NCBI GenBank assembly: GCA_013216015.1
Contig: JABSOI010000021.1
Coordinates: 32,864 to 96,863, forward strand
From: Alteromonadaceae bacterium
Lineage (GTDB): Bacteria > Pseudomonadota > Gammaproteobacteria > Enterobacterales > Alteromonadaceae
Direction: 5' to 3'
Length of the DNA stretch: 64,000 nt
This document shows, in pieces, positions 50,085-60,646 of this stretch. Each line of letters starts with the position of its first letter. Position 1 is the stretch's first letter. The notes under the pieces are model-generated. The model saw only the letters and a list, made by a program, of their open reading frames with translations. It did no database searches and was not told the DNA's origin. The position numbers and the translations under genes were made by a program.

Positions 50085-50753
50085 TTAAATAAATGGGGAA
50101 AGGTCTATTAATTTTGCTGCTTTATCAATATCAACTTCAAAGTTTAGCGTTGCTAATTTGGGGATTGGTAATAAATTTTCTAACTCTGAAATGTTTTCTG
50201 AACTAAACGGCATTTCTTTTTGACAATTGGCAACCCAGCCAACGCACTCTAAGCCATCAGCAATTATTGCTTCATAACTTAATATTGCATGATTTAAACA
50301 ACCTAGTTTCATGTTCACCACTAATATAACCTTTGCCTTGATGGCTTTCACAAAATCAGATAAATATAAACCTGATCCTAAAGGTAAACGCCAGCCCCCT
50401 GCTCCTTCAGTGATGGTTATGTCAGGTGAAAAATTAAGGAGTTGCTGAAAATTCAGCTCTATGTCTTTAAGAGAAATTAATGTGTTATTAATATTTGCAG
50501 CTATATGTGGAGCAATAGGTTCTAAAAATGCAACAGGGTTTACTTGAGCAATTGTTTGCCCACAGTTGGCCTCAACAGTTAAATATTGAGCATCTTCATT
50601 GATCAAAACACCATCAACTAACTGACAACCTGCCGAAATAGGTTTATACACTGCAACTTTTTTATTCCTATTTACTAAAGCTCTTACAAGTATTCGGGCA
50701 AAATAAGTTTTACCTGCATCAGTATCAGTGGCTGTTATAAAAAAATTGGTCAT
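50085..50753 (-). CDS. bioD: dethiobiotin synthetase
   Basis: BioD closes the ureido ring of dethiobiotin from DAPA, CO2 and ATP. The 222-residue protein has the P-loop ITATDTDAGKTYFARIL, KPISAGC (substrate Lys), and ITEGAGGWRLPLG. It is last in bioBFCD, 2 nt after the bioC stop. Length and motifs are normal. Confidence 0.95.
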   Translation of the reverse strand: MTNFFITATDTDAGKTYFARILVRALVNRNKKVAVYKPISAGCQLVDGVLINEDAQYLTVEANCGQTIAQVNPVAFLEPIAPHIAANINNTLISLKDIELNFQQLLNFSPDITITEGAGGWRLPLGSGLYLSDFVKAIKAKVILVVNMKLGCLNHAILSYEAIIADGLECVGWVANCQKEMPFSSENISELENLLPIPKLATLNFEVDIDKAAKLIDLSPFI

Positions 50754-50755
50754 GC

Positions 50756-51541
50756 TTAATTTTCTAACTTCACTAACACGCCGGAAAAAACTTTATACGT
50801 TGCAGGATAAATCCCGTCTGGCTCTTGAAAATCTTTATAAGAGTCGGTCATTTTGTCCCATTTGTCTTTGCCAGCTAAACCTTTTAGAAGTTTTTTAGGC
50901 ACCTGATTAGCCCCCAGGCCTTTTAGTTCATGAGCTAAATGTAAAACGCTTTCATATTCAAGCACAATATCCTGACAATTCTGTTCAATTAATATCGATT
51001 GACTAGTATTAAACAGTGAAGATAATTCTCGCTCTGTTTTAAAATCGATAACATGTTGATCGTCGTCAACTTGAGCCCAGGAAGATTTTAGTTCATTTAA
51101 AGTACCGTCAGCTAAGGTACTAAAAATAAACAAGCCCCCGGGTTTAAGTACACGTAATATTTCTTTCAACGCTTTTTCCAGTGGATCACACCACTGAATA
51201 ACAAGATTGGAATAAACCAGGTCTATACTTTCATCTTGAAGTGGCATTTTAAAAGCATCACCCAATAGCCAATGAATATCTTTTACTCGATTTTCCTGAG
51301 CATAGTTAATCATTAAACGTGACATATCTAAACCAATAACTTGTTGATATTGGCTGGCTAAAATATTGGTAAAGAATCCTGTACCAGATCCTAAATCCAA
51401 TACAGTTAAATCATTTATATTTGGTAACCACGGCATTAAATGTTTACCACTATACCTTTGTAATCGAGCAGAAACATCATAAGAATGACTTGCTGCACCA
51501 AATGAACGAGCAATTTTCACTTGAGTTGCATAAGCTGGCAT
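50756..51541 (-). CDS. bioC: malonyl-ACP O-methyltransferase
   Basis: BioC methylates malonyl-ACP to start pimeloyl synthesis. The 261-residue SAM-dependent methyltransferase has motif I VLDLGSGTGFFTNIL, VIGLDMSRLMINYAQ and motif III LKEILRVLKPGGLFIFSTLA. The N-terminal KIARSFGAASHSYD is typical of BioC. Its ATG overlaps the bioF stop by one base. The partner esterase BioH is not in the window. Confidence 0.94.
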   Translation of the reverse strand: MPAYATQVKIARSFGAASHSYDVSARLQRYSGKHLMPWLPNINDLTVLDLGSGTGFFTNILASQYQQVIGLDMSRLMINYAQENRVKDIHWLLGDAFKMPLQDESIDLVYSNLVIQWCDPLEKALKEILRVLKPGGLFIFSTLADGTLNELKSSWAQVDDDQHVIDFKTERELSSLFNTSQSILIEQNCQDIVLEYESVLHLAHELKGLGANQVPKKLLKGLAGKDKWDKMTDSYKDFQEPDGIYPATYKVFSGVLVKLEN

Positions 51542-52707
51542 TAATTCAAAACCTCATTTAAACATTGTGCTAAATAACTGATATCTTTATTATTATGACT
51601 AGCACAAATAGTAACACGTAACCTGGACTGATTTCTGGCAACCGTTGGTGGGCGTATAGCCGTCAACCAGATCCCTTTATTTTTTAATTTTTCACATACC
51701 GCTAAAGTTTTTGATTCTTCGCCAATAATAATTGCATGAATGGAAGACTCTGTTGGTATTAATTGTATTTCATCGTTAAGTTTAGACGCTAAAAGCGCAC
51801 TCAGTTCTTTAATTTTATCTCGTCGCCATTGTTCTTTTTCTATCAAGACTAAACTGGCTTTTGTGGCCCACGCCAATGCTGGTGACATAGCGGTTGAATA
51901 AATGTAATGTCTGGAAAAATTAACCAGATATTCAAACAATTGTTCGTTACACGCAACAAAGGCACCACTGGTTGCAATAGCTTTTCCTGCCGTTGCCATA
52001 ACAATATCCGGATCAGCAGAGCTTAAACTACCTTGCCCTTTTTCGCCAATCACTCCTATACTGTGAGCGTCATCAACATATAGCCAGGCGTCATTTTCTT
52101 TCGCAATTTCACTAAGTTGTGCAACTTTCGCCCGGTCGCCATCCATGCTGAAAACACCTTCGGTGATAATTAAATTGTCTGACACATTTTGTTTAGTCTG
52201 ATTTTTATCGAAATGATTTTTATTTAGCCATTGTGCTAATTGCTCTACATCATTATGAAGAAAACGTTTAACAGTTGCTTTAGTTGCTAATGCGCCGTCA
52301 AGAAGAGAGGCATGACTTAGTTTATCTAACCAGAAATTACTATTTTCCTGGCCTAATGCTTGTAAAACACCAAGGTTAGCTGCAAAACCACTAGAATACA
52401 ATATACAACGTGGTTTATTTAACCATAGACAGATATGTTCTTCAAGTGATTGATGTGCATAGTGAAAACCAGTGACCAAACTAGAAGCGCTTGCGCAAAG
52501 GCCAAAACGGTCGATACCTTCCTGCATAGCCTGATTAATTTTTTTGTGCTTGTTTAAGCCTAAATAATCATTAGAAGAAAAATTTAGATAAGTTTTCCCG
52601 GCAATGGTCACTTCTCGACCATTCTGTTCAGCAACACAGATACGTTGCCTGTACCTATGTTGCGTTTGCTGCTGAATTAACTTTTTTGTAATAAAATCAA
52701 AAGACAT
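51541..52707 (-). CDS. bioF: 8-amino-7-oxononanoate synthase
   Basis: A PLP enzyme joining pimeloyl-ACP and alanine. The 388-residue protein has FSSNDYLGLNKHKKI, ITEGVFSMDGDRAKV and DDAHSIGVIGEKGQGS. The PLP-lysine segment is IVMATAGKAIATSGAF. Length equals the E. coli enzyme (384 aa) closely. Second gene of the leftward bioBFCD operon, 59 nt after bioB. Confidence 0.96.
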   Translation of the reverse strand: MSFDFITKKLIQQQTQHRYRQRICVAEQNGREVTIAGKTYLNFSSNDYLGLNKHKKINQAMQEGIDRFGLCASASSLVTGFHYAHQSLEEHICLWLNKPRCILYSSGFAANLGVLQALGQENSNFWLDKLSHASLLDGALATKATVKRFLHNDVEQLAQWLNKNHFDKNQTKQNVSDNLIITEGVFSMDGDRAKVAQLSEIAKENDAWLYVDDAHSIGVIGEKGQGSLSSADPDIVMATAGKAIATSGAFVACNEQLFEYLVNFSRHYIYSTAMSPALAWATKASLVLIEKEQWRRDKIKELSALLASKLNDEIQLIPTESSIHAIIIGEESKTLAVCEKLKNKGIWLTAIRPPTVARNQSRLRVTICASHNNKDISYLAQCLNEVLN

Positions 52708-52766
52708 TGGTACTGCTTAATGTTTTTATTGATATTAGAAAAAGAATGATAAAATTTAATATCACA

Positions 52767-53849
52767 TTAAGTTAATTTAACGGCATCATAGAATAAATTA
52801 CTGTTTTGTTGATTTATTACAGCTGTTTTGAGTGCTAGATGATCATCTTCTTCATCAACATTACTTGCAATAGTTTCGGTATTAATACCTAACTTATTAA
52901 ATAGAGCAGTATCTTGATTGGTTTCGGGGTTGTCTGCCGTCAACAATTTGCAGCCATAAAAAATAGAGTTAGCACCAGCGAGGAAACAAAGTGACTGCAT
53001 TTGTTCATTCATTGCTGAACGACCGGCAGATAAACGTACATGACTTTTAGGCATCATTATACGTGCTACTGCAATACAGCGGATAAACTGAAAACCATCT
53101 AAATCATCAACATTTGATAATGGCGTACCTTCCACTTTCACTAACATGTTAATAGGTACACTTTCAGGCTGTGGTGATAAATTTGCAAGCTGCGCCAATA
53201 ATGAGGCCCTATCGACTGCCTTTTCGCCTAAACCGACAATACCGCCACTGCAAACTTTCATCCCTGCTGTTCTTACATTGCTTAACGTATCTAACCTATC
53301 TTGAAAGGTGCGGGTGGTAATAATATTGTTGTAATTTTCTGGAGAGGTATCTAAATTATGGTTGTAATAATCAAGCCCGGCTGTTTGTAACTGACCCGCT
53401 TGATCTTCTGACAACATACCTAAAGTCATACAGGTTTCTAACCCTAAAGCTTTTACACCTTTAACCATATCCAGTACATAAGGCATGTCGCGTTCTTTAG
53501 GATTACGCCATGCAGCTCCCATACAGAAACGGGTTGAGCCCATTTCTTTGGCTTTTTTAGCCGCTTCAAGAACCTTGTCTATTTCCATTAAACGTTCTTT
53601 ATCAATGTCGGTTTTATAACGGGCACTTTGTGAACAGTATTTGCAATCTTCAGGACACGCCCCGGTTTTAATTGATAACAAAGTACTTACCTGAACTTCA
53701 TTAGCGTTAAAATGTTGGCGGTGAATACTTTGTGCTTGAAACATTAAATCATTAAAGGGTAGATCAAAAAGTGCCTGGACTTCTTTAATCGACCAGTTAT
53801 GACGTAGTTCTGAATCAATCGAGCTTGTATGTTTTACTTGGTTTGACAT
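52767..53849 (-). CDS. bioB: biotin synthase
   Basis: A radical-SAM enzyme inserting sulfur into dethiobiotin. The SAM-cluster motif C65-x3-C69-x2-C72 is in [17 protein letters not shown]. Other conserved parts are [33 protein letters not shown] and [14 protein letters not shown]. The 360 residues include a C-terminal tail slightly longer than in E. coli (346 aa). AGGG precedes the ATG. It is divergent from bioA with a BirA-type operator between. Confidence 0.97.
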   Translation of the reverse strand: MSNQVKHTSSIDSELRHNWSIKEVQALFDLPFNDLMFQAQSIHRQHFNANEVQVSTLLSIKTGACPEDCKYCSQSARYKTDIDKERLMEIDKVLEAAKKAKEMGSTRFCMGAAWRNPKERDMPYVLDMVKGVKALGLETCMTLGMLSEDQAGQLQTAGLDYYNHNLDTSPENYNNIITTRTFQDRLDTLSNVRTAGMKVCSGGIVGLGEKAVDRASLLAQLANLSPQPESVPINMLVKVEGTPLSNVDDLDGFQFIRCIAVARIMMPKSHVRLSAGRSAMNEQMQSLCFLAGANSIFYGCKLLTADNPETNQDTALFNKLGINTETIASNVDEEDDHLALKTAVINQQNSNLFYDAVKLT

Positions 53850-53975
53850 CTAAATACCCTGTTAATTACTTGCTTGTGCTGGTTCAACATTAATACTTCA
53901 ATATACATAACCAAATAAGCTGTTTCAAAATTGCAAATACAAATATTTAAGGGTAGTCTAGCCATCACCAGCCCA

Positions 53976-54008
53976 TTGTCAACATTTAAAAACTACCAAG
54001 GTTTACCA
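53976..54008. promoter_or_regulatory. BirA-type biotin operator
   Basis: TTGTCAACA, 15 nt, GGTTTACCA. The enterobacterial BirA site is TTGTAAACC-N15/16-GGTTTACAA, so 7 of 9 and 8 of 9 positions match with correct spacing. It ends exactly before the proposed bioA GTG and includes its ribosome-binding AAGG. Confidence 0.75.
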
Positions 54009-55376
54009 GTGAACAATAATCATACAGAGCTTATTGATTTTGACCGTCAGCATATTTGGCATCCATATACTTCAATGACCAATCCTTTACCGAGCTATTT
54101 AGTAGAGTCCGCTGAAAATGTGACCATTAACCTAACTTCAGGGGAAAAACTTATTGATGGCATGTCATCCTGGTGGTCTGTGATCCATGGTTATAATCAT
54201 CCGGTACTGAATGAAGCATTAGTTGAACAAAGTAAAAAAATGTCACACGTAATGTTTGGTGGTTTAACTCATAAACCTGCAATTGAATTATGTCAGCAGC
54301 TTATAAGCTTAACACCTGAGCCTTTAGAAAAAGTTTTTTTGTCTGACAGCGGCTCTGTTGCGGTTGAAGTCGCAATTAAAATGGCTTTACAGTACTTTCA
54401 TAGTAAAGGGATCCAAAGCACAAAGGTCCAAACCAAGGGTGTTCAAAGTACAGACGGACAAAATAACGATATCGATTTCACTCAGAAAACTAAGCTGTTA
54501 ACAGTACGAAATGGATATCATGGTGATACTTTTGCAGCGATGTCTGTTTGTGATCCCGTCACGGGTATGCACCAGATATTTGAAAAAGTGCTGAACAAGC
54601 CCTATTTTGCACCCTCACCTACGATTAAATTCAATGAGAATTGGCAAGAAAAAGACGTTAAAGAACTAAGTAATATTTTTGCTGAGCATCATCATGAAAT
54701 TGCAGCATTTATCATAGAGCCCATAGTACAAGGAACGGGTGGGATGAATTTTTACCATCCCGAATATTTAAAAGCATGTCGACAGCTTTGTGATAAATAT
54801 AATGTTTTGTTTATTTTAGATGAAATTGCCACTGGCTTTGGCCGCACAGGAAAACTGTTTGCCTGTGAATGGGCTGATATATCTCCCGATATTATGTGTT
54901 TAGGTAAAACCCTCACCGCGGGTTACCTTACGCTGGCAGCAACCCTTTGCACTGATGAAATTTCAAAAACGATCAGTAATGGTGAAGCAGGCTGCTTTAT
55001 GCACGGTCCAACGTATATGGGTAATCCGCTTGCTTGTGCAGTTGCAAGTGCCAGCATAAAATTACTGCAAGCTAATGATTGGCAAAAAAATATTCGTGAA
55101 ATTGAACACTATTTCAGTGAGAATTTATTACCACTGGTTAGTCACGCCAGAGTAGCAAATACTAGGGTACTTGGTGCAATAGGTGTTATTGAAACTACAC
55201 AAGCCGTTAATATGGCACATATTCAAAAACGTTTTGTTGAATTGGGTGTATGGATCAGACCTTTCGGTAAATTAATTTATATTATGCCGCCTTATATAAT
55301 CAAACCTTCTGAATTAGCGATACTAATTCAGGCTATTACGACTGTTTTATCAGAAGATGAATGCTTTATTTTATGA
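54009..55376 (+). CDS. bioA: adenosylmethionine-8-amino-7-oxononanoate aminotransferase
   Basis: BioA makes DAPA from KAPA using SAM. The 455-residue PLP enzyme has FDRQHIWHPYTSMTNPLPSY, MSSWWSVIHGYNHPVLN, NGYHGDTFAAMSVCDP, LDEIATGFGRTG and the PLP Lys in CLGKTLTAGYLTLAAT. I prefer GTG 54009 (AAGG upstream, aligns with BioA N-termini) over ATG 53931, which would read through the operator. An in-frame insert around residues 131-158 contains KGIQST and KGVQST repeats, absent from usual BioA (~425-430 aa). Confidence 0.93.
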   Translation: MNNNHTELIDFDRQHIWHPYTSMTNPLPSYLVESAENVTINLTSGEKLIDGMSSWWSVIHGYNHPVLNEALVEQSKKMSHVMFGGLTHKPAIELCQQLISLTPEPLEKVFLSDSGSVAVEVAIKMALQYFHSKGIQSTKVQTKGVQSTDGQNNDIDFTQKTKLLTVRNGYHGDTFAAMSVCDPVTGMHQIFEKVLNKPYFAPSPTIKFNENWQEKDVKELSNIFAEHHHEIAAFIIEPIVQGTGGMNFYHPEYLKACRQLCDKYNVLFILDEIATGFGRTGKLFACEWADISPDIMCLGKTLTAGYLTLAATLCTDEISKTISNGEAGCFMHGPTYMGNPLACAVASASIKLLQANDWQKNIREIEHYFSENLLPLVSHARVANTRVLGAIGVIETTQAVNMAHIQKRFVELGVWIRPFGKLIYIMPPYIIKPSELAILIQAITTVLSEDECFIL

Positions 55377-55490
55377 GTAAATCTTAAGCTTGGATTAAAG
55401 TAGAATGAATATACTGAAGGGGTAACTTCTCAATGTATTGTTGTTTTTATAATATATTTTAATAAAAGTAAAATACGTTAAATTGAATAG

Positions 55491-55519
55491 TCACCCCTTG
55501 GCTAACCTATCCTACAACT
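55491..55519. repeat. diverged REP-like half unit
   Basis: CACCCCTTGGCTAACCTATC then CTACAACT, the right half of the REP-like repeat with changes, between bioA and a convergent gene. Confidence 0.5.
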
Positions 55520-55554
55520 CATTGAAAACATGGTTGATATTGGCTTTGTTTGTA

Positions 55555-55920
55555 TTAAACTAATTTAACTAAAAGATAAATACCCCAGGCAATGGTTACC
55601 AACATAAGTAAAATTAAATTAAAGTGCTTGCTATCATCTCTGCGCCGGCCACGAATTTTATTTAATAGCAAACAAACATAACTGCTTAATGCGCTGCACC
55701 AAAGAATAATATACAAATATCCTGCAATTGGTGTTAACCAGTCTGTTCTTACTTCAATTCCTCTATAACGCATATAACCATACGATGTTTCAGGAGCAGC
55801 GTAGCTGGAAACAATTAAAGCAACAATAAATAATAACCAACCGCCTATAGCTAATATTCGGGTAAAAATAATAAGTATATCTTTGCCTTTACGTCTATTG
55901 TCACCATCCCAACGCCTCAT
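55555..55920 (-). CDS. small inner-membrane protein
   Basis: A 121-residue protein with a basic N-terminus (MRRWDGDNRRKGKDI) and three predicted membrane helices: ILAIGGWLLFIVALIVSSYA, PIAGYLYIILWCSALSSYVC and LILLMLVTIAWGIYLLVKLV. A basic loop (NKIRGRRRDD) lies between the last two, indicating cytosolic placement. I do not recognise a named family. Similar three-helix proteins are found in Colwellia and Shewanella relatives. It is transcribed alone, divergent from asnS. Confidence 0.7.
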   Translation of the reverse strand: MRRWDGDNRRKGKDILIIFTRILAIGGWLLFIVALIVSSYAAPETSYGYMRYRGIEVRTDWLTPIAGYLYIILWCSALSSYVCLLLNKIRGRRRDDSKHFNLILLMLVTIAWGIYLLVKLV

Positions 55921-56154
55921 TAATTACACCTTTTAACTATTTATCGCATTTATTGTATTTATGTATAAAAATCAATCGACCTCATTGAAAGCTGGTCATA
56001 TAATTAAGCCAAGCGGTATTATTTTACTGCTCTTTTCTTTTTTCTAACGAGTTTCACACTATTTAGCAAATTTTACTTGTTAAACATAATAGTCACGGTA
56101 ACATGTCAGGCTTTAAAGTTTAGCATTAATATTATTAAAATAAGAGGTCATTAC

Positions 56155-57555
56155 ATGTCAGTTATAGCAATTACTGATGTATTAGCAGGAAAATATCCTG
56201 TTGAGGAAGAAATTACAGTACATGGTTGGATCCGAACTCGCCGTGATTCAAAAGCCGGGATTTCATTTTTAGCCCTACATGATGGGTCTTGTTTTGACCC
56301 CATCCAAGCAATAGTTCCTAATGACCTGGATAATTATCAATCGGAAGTGCTGAAATTAACAACAGGTTGTGCGGTTAAAATTACCGGTAAGTTAGTAGAA
56401 TCTCCCGGTAAAGGACAATCTTTTGAAATTCAAGCGACTACGGTTGAAGTTCTTGGTCTGGTTGAAGATCCTGATACCTATCCTATGGCGGCAAAACGTC
56501 ATAGCATTGAATTTTTACGTGAACAAGCACATTTACGTGCCCGTACCAATATTGGTGGTGCGGTTACCCGTGTTCGAAATTGTTTAGCGCAGGCAGTCCA
56601 TCGTTTTCTTCATAGCAAAGGTTATTTCTGGATCAGCACACCATTAATTACAGGCAGTGATTGTGAAGGCGCCGGTGAAATGTTCCGTGTCAGTACGTTA
56701 GATATGGAAAATTTACCGCTTAATGATCAGAACAAGGTTGATTACAGTCAGGATTTCTTTGGTAAAGAAACCTTCTTAACGGTATCTGGTCAATTAAACG
56801 TTGAAACTTATTGTTGTGCTCTTTCTAAAGTTTATACTTTCGGTCCGACATTTCGCGCAGAAAATTCCAACACAAGTCGTCATTTAGCTGAATTTTGGAT
56901 GATTGAACCAGAAATAGCTTTCGCAAACATGTCTGATGCCGCAGATCTTGCAGAAGAAATGTTGAAATATGTGTTAAAAGCCGTATTAGACGAACGTGCT
57001 GACGATATTGCTTTCTTCCAACAACGTGTAGATAAAACAGTAATTGATCGTTTAAATGCCGTTATTAATAACGATTTTGTTCGTTTAGATTATACAGACG
57101 CAATCGAAATATTACTTAAGTGTGGTAAGAAGTTTGAAAACCCTGTCGCTTGGGGTGTTGATTTAAACTCAGAGCACGAACGTTATTTAGCTGAAGAACA
57201 CTTTAATGGCCCAGTTGTTCTACAAAACTACCCGAAAGATATTAAATCATTCTACATGCGTTTGAACGATGACGGTAAAACAGTTGCCGCAATGGATATT
57301 CTTGCACCAGGAATTGGTGAAATAATTGGTGGTAGCCAACGTGAAGAACGTTTAGATGTTCTGGATGCTCGCTTAGCTGAAATGAATTTAGATCCTGCTG
57401 ATTATAGCTGGTATCGTGATTTACGCCGCTACGGTACAGTACCTCATTCTGGTTTTGGTTTAGGTTTCGAACGTTTAGTGGCTTATGCAACTGGCATGCA
57501 GAACGTTAGAGATGTGATCCCTTTCCCTAGAACGCCTAATAACGCAACTTTCTAG
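56155..57555 (+). CDS. asnS: asparaginyl-tRNA synthetase
   Basis: A class II synthetase charging tRNA-Asn. The 466-residue protein has the N-terminal OB fold ([20 protein letters not shown]), motif 2 [20 protein letters not shown] and motif 3 [20 protein letters not shown], ending [13 protein letters not shown]. The length equals E. coli AsnS (466 aa). ATG 56155 is chosen because AAGAGG lies 8 nt upstream and it begins the conserved domain. An ATG at 56077 would add 26 unlikely residues. Confidence 0.97.
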   Translation: MSVIAITDVLAGKYPVEEEITVHGWIRTRRDSKAGISFLALHDGSCFDPIQAIVPNDLDNYQSEVLKLTTGCAVKITGKLVESPGKGQSFEIQATTVEVLGLVEDPDTYPMAAKRHSIEFLREQAHLRARTNIGGAVTRVRNCLAQAVHRFLHSKGYFWISTPLITGSDCEGAGEMFRVSTLDMENLPLNDQNKVDYSQDFFGKETFLTVSGQLNVETYCCALSKVYTFGPTFRAENSNTSRHLAEFWMIEPEIAFANMSDAADLAEEMLKYVLKAVLDERADDIAFFQQRVDKTVIDRLNAVINNDFVRLDYTDAIEILLKCGKKFENPVAWGVDLNSEHERYLAEEHFNGPVVLQNYPKDIKSFYMRLNDDGKTVAAMDILAPGIGEIIGGSQREERLDVLDARLAEMNLDPADYSWYRDLRRYGTVPHSGFGLGFERLVAYATGMQNVRDVIPFPRTPNNATF

Positions 57556-57570
57556 TATCGTTTAATTTGT

Positions 57571-57607
57571 AAAAAAAGCTCTATCAGGTGATAGAGCTTT
57601 TTTTTTG
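57571..57607 (+). terminator. rho-independent terminator of asnS
   Basis: AAAAAAAGCTCTATC and GATAGAGCTTTTTTTTT with loop AGGT: a perfect stem followed by Ts. Confidence 0.93.
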
Positions 57608-57695
57608 CATATTTTAGAGCTTTTCTTGACTATTTTAGCACTAGCATTTTTTCATTTTCGTTGCATTATCTTTTTATTATTTTGACAATAACGCA

Positions 57696-59758
57696 TTAAT
57701 ACTCTCTATGTTTTAATTCTACAATTTCTTTTTTAGCGTTAATTATTTGAGTCAGCAATATATCCGGGTAACGAATATCGCTGATAAAATCAATGTAGGG
57801 ATCCAATTGTCCAATAATTTGAAATGTCTGATTGTTAACATCATATTGCCATAACTGTGCTTGTTTGTTGACACTATAAATGCTGTTATTTTTTAAGATA
57901 AAACATTTACTTCCAACCTGTGAGAAGCGTAATTCTCCAGCTTGGCGAATTGTCATTAAAATGTCGTTATTCTCTTGCCATTGATACAGATTATCAACCG
58001 TATAATCTACTGAAATACGTTCAATGGTTTTATCTAGAGATACTTTAATCAATGCTGAGTTAGCTGTTAATATTATACTGTCACCTGATTGATTCCATTT
58101 AAAAGTGGATATAACCGTATCAATAGGAAAATTTGTTAATTGAGTGAGTTGATCATTATTTTTAATCCATATCTGATTGATACCCGAGCGAGTGCTAATA
58201 AAAGCAATTAAATTACCTTTGGGCTGAAACTGCGCATCAGTATCTTTGGCAATTGAACGGACCATGCTTGGATATGGCTGACGTACCTCGTTAAAGGCTA
58301 ATCTTTGTTGATTGTTCTGTTTGTTAGTTAAATTATTATCAGCAGCTTGCAATGAGATTAGATTGATTTTCGCTATGTCAGTATCTATTGAACTTGTACA
58401 GCTACTATTTTATTACCATTGTTATTCATTTTTATATTGGCAATATTGTTATGATTTAACAGCCCCACTTGTTCAACGTCGCCTAAAAAAGACAAAGATA
58501 ATAAGCGTTTACCCGTCGAAAACAACAATTGTTCTTTTTGTGGATCAATAATGGGATCAATGAGTTTATAAATAGATAAATATTCTGGAAACTTAATGAT
58601 ATGACTCGATAGTAGCTTGCCATACTGGTCAATTAAATCAATTACATGGTCATTATTTGAATTTATCGCTATAGCAATTAATTTCTCTAATTTAGCTGAA
58701 TAATTTAAATGGTAATAATTCTTAGCCTTGGAAGTATAAAATGGAACGTAGTCTGGTGCTCCAGGCATGAATTTTACAATCTGCCAAAGCTGGTTTTGCT
58801 TGTTAAGTGCTACGATATTCCCATTGTTCAACCAAACAGGATCTGACAATTTCCCCTGCTCACAACTAACGGTAAGTGTCGGTTGTTGCTTTTGTTTTAA
58901 TGCTTGTTCAAAATCTATAGTCATCAAATTCCAACAAGTGTTCTTAACTTTTTTTCCTTCACAAACAACTTTTGCCATAAAAGCAAGTTTTTTACCATTT
59001 TCAGTAAAACTGTGATTAGTATAAAAACCGTAACCCGTGGTTAATTGATACTCTCTTGCCGTTGCAATTTCCTTTGCCCAGATATTATTAGCACACAATC
59101 CGTCATAACGATGAAAAACAATAAATTTACCATCGGGGGAATAACTCGGATAAAATTCTTTGTTATCACTGGAAGTTACCGGAGTTAAGCTATTAAAATC
59201 AAAATTCCTAGGGGTTGGTGATAAAAATTTAAAAACAGTGATAATAACTAAAAATAAACCCACTAATAAAATTGCCCCCTTTTTCAAACTCTTTTGTGTC
59301 TTGGGTTTTATATGTGTATGAACCTGACTAGATTTATTAAAGTGATTCGAAATTTGGACATTATCACTTGAAACGTCATGACTTTGGCTCTTTAATTCTA
59401 AACTATCAATAGTATTCTTAGTTGACTGATTTGCGGAAGGTATAATTAATGAAACGGGAAGTTCCAGACTATATCCTTGTTTGGCATGCGTTTTTATGAT
59501 CCCTTGCTGTTTACTGTCGTCTCCCAGAGCTTTTCTTAGCTGCACAATGCAACGTTGTAGAGAATTTGGCGAGACAATACGATTGTGCCAAACGTTGTTC
59601 ATCAGTTGATCGTGACTTACTACTTGCCCTTGTTTTTTAGCAAGTTGTGTCAGTACCGCTATTGTTTTTAGTGGCAAGGTTTGAATCAGTTCATCTTTTG
59701 AATCTTTATCACGAATAATTTGATTTCGAGTAATATTGGTTAAAGTTACATATGACAC
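57696..59758 (-). pseudogene. CadC-like transcriptional regulator (wHTH + TM + TolB-type propeller), frameshifted
   Basis: The N-terminal ~105 residues form an OmpR-type winged helix (PLKTIAVLTQLAKKQGQVVS, SLQRCIVQLRKALGDD, IIKTHAKQGYSLELPV). A single membrane helix follows (GAILLVGLFLVIITVFKFLS), then repeated PD40/TolB-like blades (YPSYSPDGKFIVFHRYDG). The first frame ends at VAVQVQ (stop at 58385). The next frame continues SIDTDIAKINLISLQAADNN and further blades (AQFQPKGNLIAFISTRSGIN) to 57696. A one-base shift near 58390 thus splits a ~680-residue one-component membrane regulator. It may be a real pseudogene or a sequence error. Confidence 0.8.
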
Positions 59759-59986
59759 TTAAATATGCTCTGCGATTTTTTATCCATCTATGCACAGGAC
59801 CCCCGTTTATCGTAGCGAGAATAGTCACTACGATGAAATTGGCAGGTTTATTGGAGTCGACGTTAATTTGGTTGAAAGTATAATGGTGGTTGGTAAATGT
59901 AATGATGTTATTTGGTTTGTTGTATTATTTTATTTTGGTAAACCTCCAAAATCGTATGATGATAAATCGGGAATATAGCCTTAATG

Positions 59987-60046
59987 TTGCCAAATTGTAT
60001 GATAGATAATTTGGCAAAAAGTACGATAATAATTTGGTCGGCTACA
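59987..60046. repeat. dispersed repeat, copy 1
   Basis: TTGCCAAATTG, an inverted AATTTGGCAA, then TTTGGTCGGCTACA. A related copy is at 61994-62051. The first part forms a hairpin. Confidence 0.6.
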
Positions 60047-60263
60047 AGCAGTTAGTGTTGCTGAACGATGGTGTTTATATCAACCAAAATCCCTTTCAGC
60101 CCTGTATACCTTAGCTCAAGCCTTCGAAAAATCGACACGTTACAAGCAAGCGTTAAGTAAATATCAAATATTGATATTACTCGCTAATGAACAAAAAAGT
60201 GAACGTTTAACTGAATTTAAACTGGCAAAGGAAGAGTTGGTTAAATTGATGAAAAAACACTAA
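60033..60263 (+). pseudogene. C-terminal coding fragment, TPR-like
   Basis: After a TAA the frame reads FGRLQAVSVAERWCLYQPKS, LSALYTLAQAFEKSTRYKQA, LSKYQILILLANEQKSERLT and ends LVKLMKKH. This is a helical, TPR-like protein end with no start codon or ribosome-binding site. It is probably the 3' remnant of a larger gene. Family not recognised. Confidence 0.5.
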
Positions 60264-60305
60264 AACTGTTTTTATGGTACTTATTAGCTACAAATAATTT
60301 TATTG

Positions 60306-60418
60306 CGTAGGATGGGTTAGCCGCAGGCGTAACCCATCAAAATACATACTTATCAGACAGTTAATGGCTTGGTGGTCACCAAATGTGATGGGTTACGCCG
60401 TTGGCTAACCCATCCTAC
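60306..60418. repeat. inverted REP-like pair
   Basis: Closely matches 16105-16213: a GTAGGATGGGTTAGCC unit, a ~40-nt spacer including GGTGGTCACCAAAT, and the inverted GATGGGTTACGCC unit ending CCCATCCTAC. Beyond the right side GCTACATAGCC (about 60440) resembles the GGCTATGT element end. Confidence 0.75.
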
Positions 60419-60646
60419 TTCTTTGTTTAGCATCAATTGCTACATAGCCATTAGATTAAATATAAACAGGTTAATCAACAATGGAGGTCATTAAAAATTA
60501 TCTCCATGCTATTCGTAATACCAAATAATATTGAATGGAAAAGGTTGTGACATTTTGATGATGATTTTTATTGTGAGACACAGTTGCCCTACTGTGGGAA
60601 ATATTTATCTGTGACTTACAGATAAATATTAATTTTAAAAAGCATA

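Larger units (their letters stand above)
59759..60646. other. intergenic region with repeats and a gene fragment
   Basis: No intact gene. It holds a dispersed repeat (59987-60046), a coding fragment (60033-60263) and the REP-like pair (60306-60418). A 62-codon ORF at 59790-59978 has no support. Confidence 0.5.

Noticed and set aside
59790..59978. 62-aa ORF after the CadC-like gene
   Set aside because: No ribosome-binding site, no recognisable composition or motif, lies in repeat-rich non-coding DNA.
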